From: Anaerolineae bacterium
GTDB lineage: Bacteria > Chloroflexota > Anaerolineae > Aggregatilineales > Phototrophicaceae
Direction of reading: 5' to 3'
DNA length: 5,598 nucleotides
NCBI GenBank assembly: GCA_025454715.1
Contig: JALONY010000145.1
Coordinates: forward strand, 1 to 5,598
The notes below the pieces were generated by a model. The model had not been told where the DNA came from. It searched no databases and was given only the letters and a program-made list of their open reading frames with translations. This document shows, piece by piece, positions 4,777-5,598 of this stretch (the stretch's first letter is position 1; every line of letters starts with the position of its first letter). The translations under genes and the position numbers were made by a program.

Positions 4777-5598
4777 CTACTTCTTCTTGTAGCCGATGTG
4801 CGTCCCGGGCGGGATGACCTTATCGGCGAACGCCTCGAAATAGTTGGGCGTCAGGTCGGTGCCCAGCACCACCGAATGCCCGACCGTGTACCCGGGCGGC
4901 ACCTGCGTGTTCTTGCCCACGCACGTAATGCCCAATTCGCCCATATCGGGGATGCTACCGACCCGCGCCCCCTTGCCAATCACCACCAGTTTGTCGAGGA
5001 TGGCGCGCTCGACCACCGCGCCCGCCTCGACGTACGCATCGGTCAAGATGATCGAGTCGCGCACGACCGCCCCCGGGCCGACGAACACCCCGGGCGACAA
5101 CACCGACCGCTCAATCACCGCACCCTCGCTGATGATGCTGCCGTCGGTAATCAGGCTATCGCGCACCACCGCACCGGTCGCGATACGCACCGGCGGGCGC
5201 TCCTCGCTCTTGGTGTGGATAATCCACGTCCGGTCGTTCATGTTCAGGCTGGGCGGGGTGTCCAGCAAGTCCATGTGCGCTTCCCAATAGCTGTCGATCG
5301 TCCCGACATCGATCCAGTAACCGCCGTAGCCATACCCATACACGCGCATGTCGGCCTTAATCATCTTGGGGATGATGTTCTTGCCGAAGTCGTGCTCGCT
5401 GTTGGGGTCGTCGCGGTCTTCCAGCAACACGCGCTCCAGCACGTCATAATTGAACACGTACACGCCCATGCTGGCCAACGTGCTGGGCGGGGTCTGCGAC
5501 TTCTCGGCGAAATCGACCACGCGCATATCGTCATCCGTCACGCACACCCCGAAGCGCGACGCCTCGTCCAATGGCACTTGGATGGTGGCGATGGTCAG
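4777..5598 (-). CDS. glgC: Glucose-1-phosphate adenylyltransferase (GlgC), 5' partial
   Basis: The frame is open to the right window edge; a GTG at 5577 is in frame but falls in the conserved VPLDEASRFG stretch, so the start is outside. The enzyme makes ADP-glucose from ATP and glucose-1-phosphate, the committed step of bacterial glycogen synthesis, in the cytosol. The 273 visible residues (numbered from the edge) show VPLDEASRFGV (8-18); the sugar-phosphate loop FAEKS (30-34, Lys33 matching the glucose-1-phosphate-binding Lys of E. coli GlgC); LASMGVYVF (41-49); SEHDFGKNIIPKM (67-79); and YWIDVGTIDSYWEAHMDLL (94-112), whose Asp98 fits the DVGT motif. From about 135 to 245 there are repeated hexapeptide turns (GAVVRDSLI, GAVIERSVL, GAVVRDSII, GAVVERAIL) of a left-handed beta-helix. 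The C-terminus ends in KKK. EKS replaces the common EKP. Roughly the N-terminal third, with the nucleotide-binding loop, is missing from view. A GlgD-like paralogue is less likely because the catalytic motifs are kept. Confidence 0.93.
   Translation of the reverse strand: MTIATIQVPLDEASRFGVCVTDDDMRVVDFAEKSQTPPSTLASMGVYVFNYDVLERVLLEDRDDPNSEHDFGKNIIPKMIKADMRVYGYGYGGYWIDVGTIDSYWEAHMDLLDTPPSLNMNDRTWIIHTKSEERPPVRIATGAVVRDSLITDGSIISEGAVIERSVLSPGVFVGPGAVVRDSIILTDAYVEAGAVVERAILDKLVVIGKGARVGSIPDMGELGITCVGKNTQVPPGYTVGHSVVLGTDLTPNYFEAFADKVIPPGTHIGYKKK

Noticed and set aside
2200..4800. A defence island around the SLOG gene.
   Set aside because: No nuclease, TIR, SLATT, nucleotide cyclase, toxin or mobile-element gene is present; the neighbours are mutY, a kinase-like gene and glgC, which look like ordinary chromosomal genes.

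Overview
The window is 5.6 kb of GC-rich (by eye above 60%), densely packed bacterial DNA with five protein genes, two of them cut by the window edges. The GAF segment style of the first kinase (AQKIQSILVAPI..., WWGYIGFDEC, ADILGAAI) and the GlgC C-terminal end resemble proteins of the Chloroflexota (Anaerolineae-type) and, less closely, cyanobacteria. This taxonomic guess rests on remembered protein style, not on a marker gene.

Layout from left to right: (1) 2-1216, + strand, the C-terminal part of a soluble GAF/PAS histidine kinase; (2) 1176-2261, - strand, mutY, an adenine DNA glycosylase with a C-terminal Nudix domain; (3) 2391-3248, + strand, a single-pass membrane protein with a prokaryotic TRPM-type SLOG (LSDAT) domain; (4) 3233-4585, - strand, a membrane PAS protein with a histidine-kinase ATPase domain but no recognisable H-box; (5) 4777-5598, - strand, the C-terminal two thirds of glgC (glucose-1-phosphate adenylyltransferase). 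The two convergent pairs overlap at their 3' ends (41 bp and 16 bp). The only non-coding stretches are the 129-bp divergent region between mutY and the SLOG gene and the 191-bp region between glgC and the second kinase. The latter holds a perfect TATAAT, a 12-bp-stem hairpin, a G-run cluster and a separate 9-bp-arm palindrome.

The genes do not form an obvious operon or a single pathway: signalling (two kinase-like proteins), DNA repair (MutY), possible nucleotide-ligand sensing (SLOG) and glycogen synthesis (GlgC) lie side by side. The most unusual points are the second kinase, where Ala sits at the position expected for the phosphoacceptor His; the first kinase, whose PAS domain lacks its middle; the MutY whose C-terminal domain keeps a complete Nudix box; and the membrane-anchored SLOG protein next to the H-box-less kinase. 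I see no complete new defence or signalling system, RNA gene, CRISPR array or insertion sequence.
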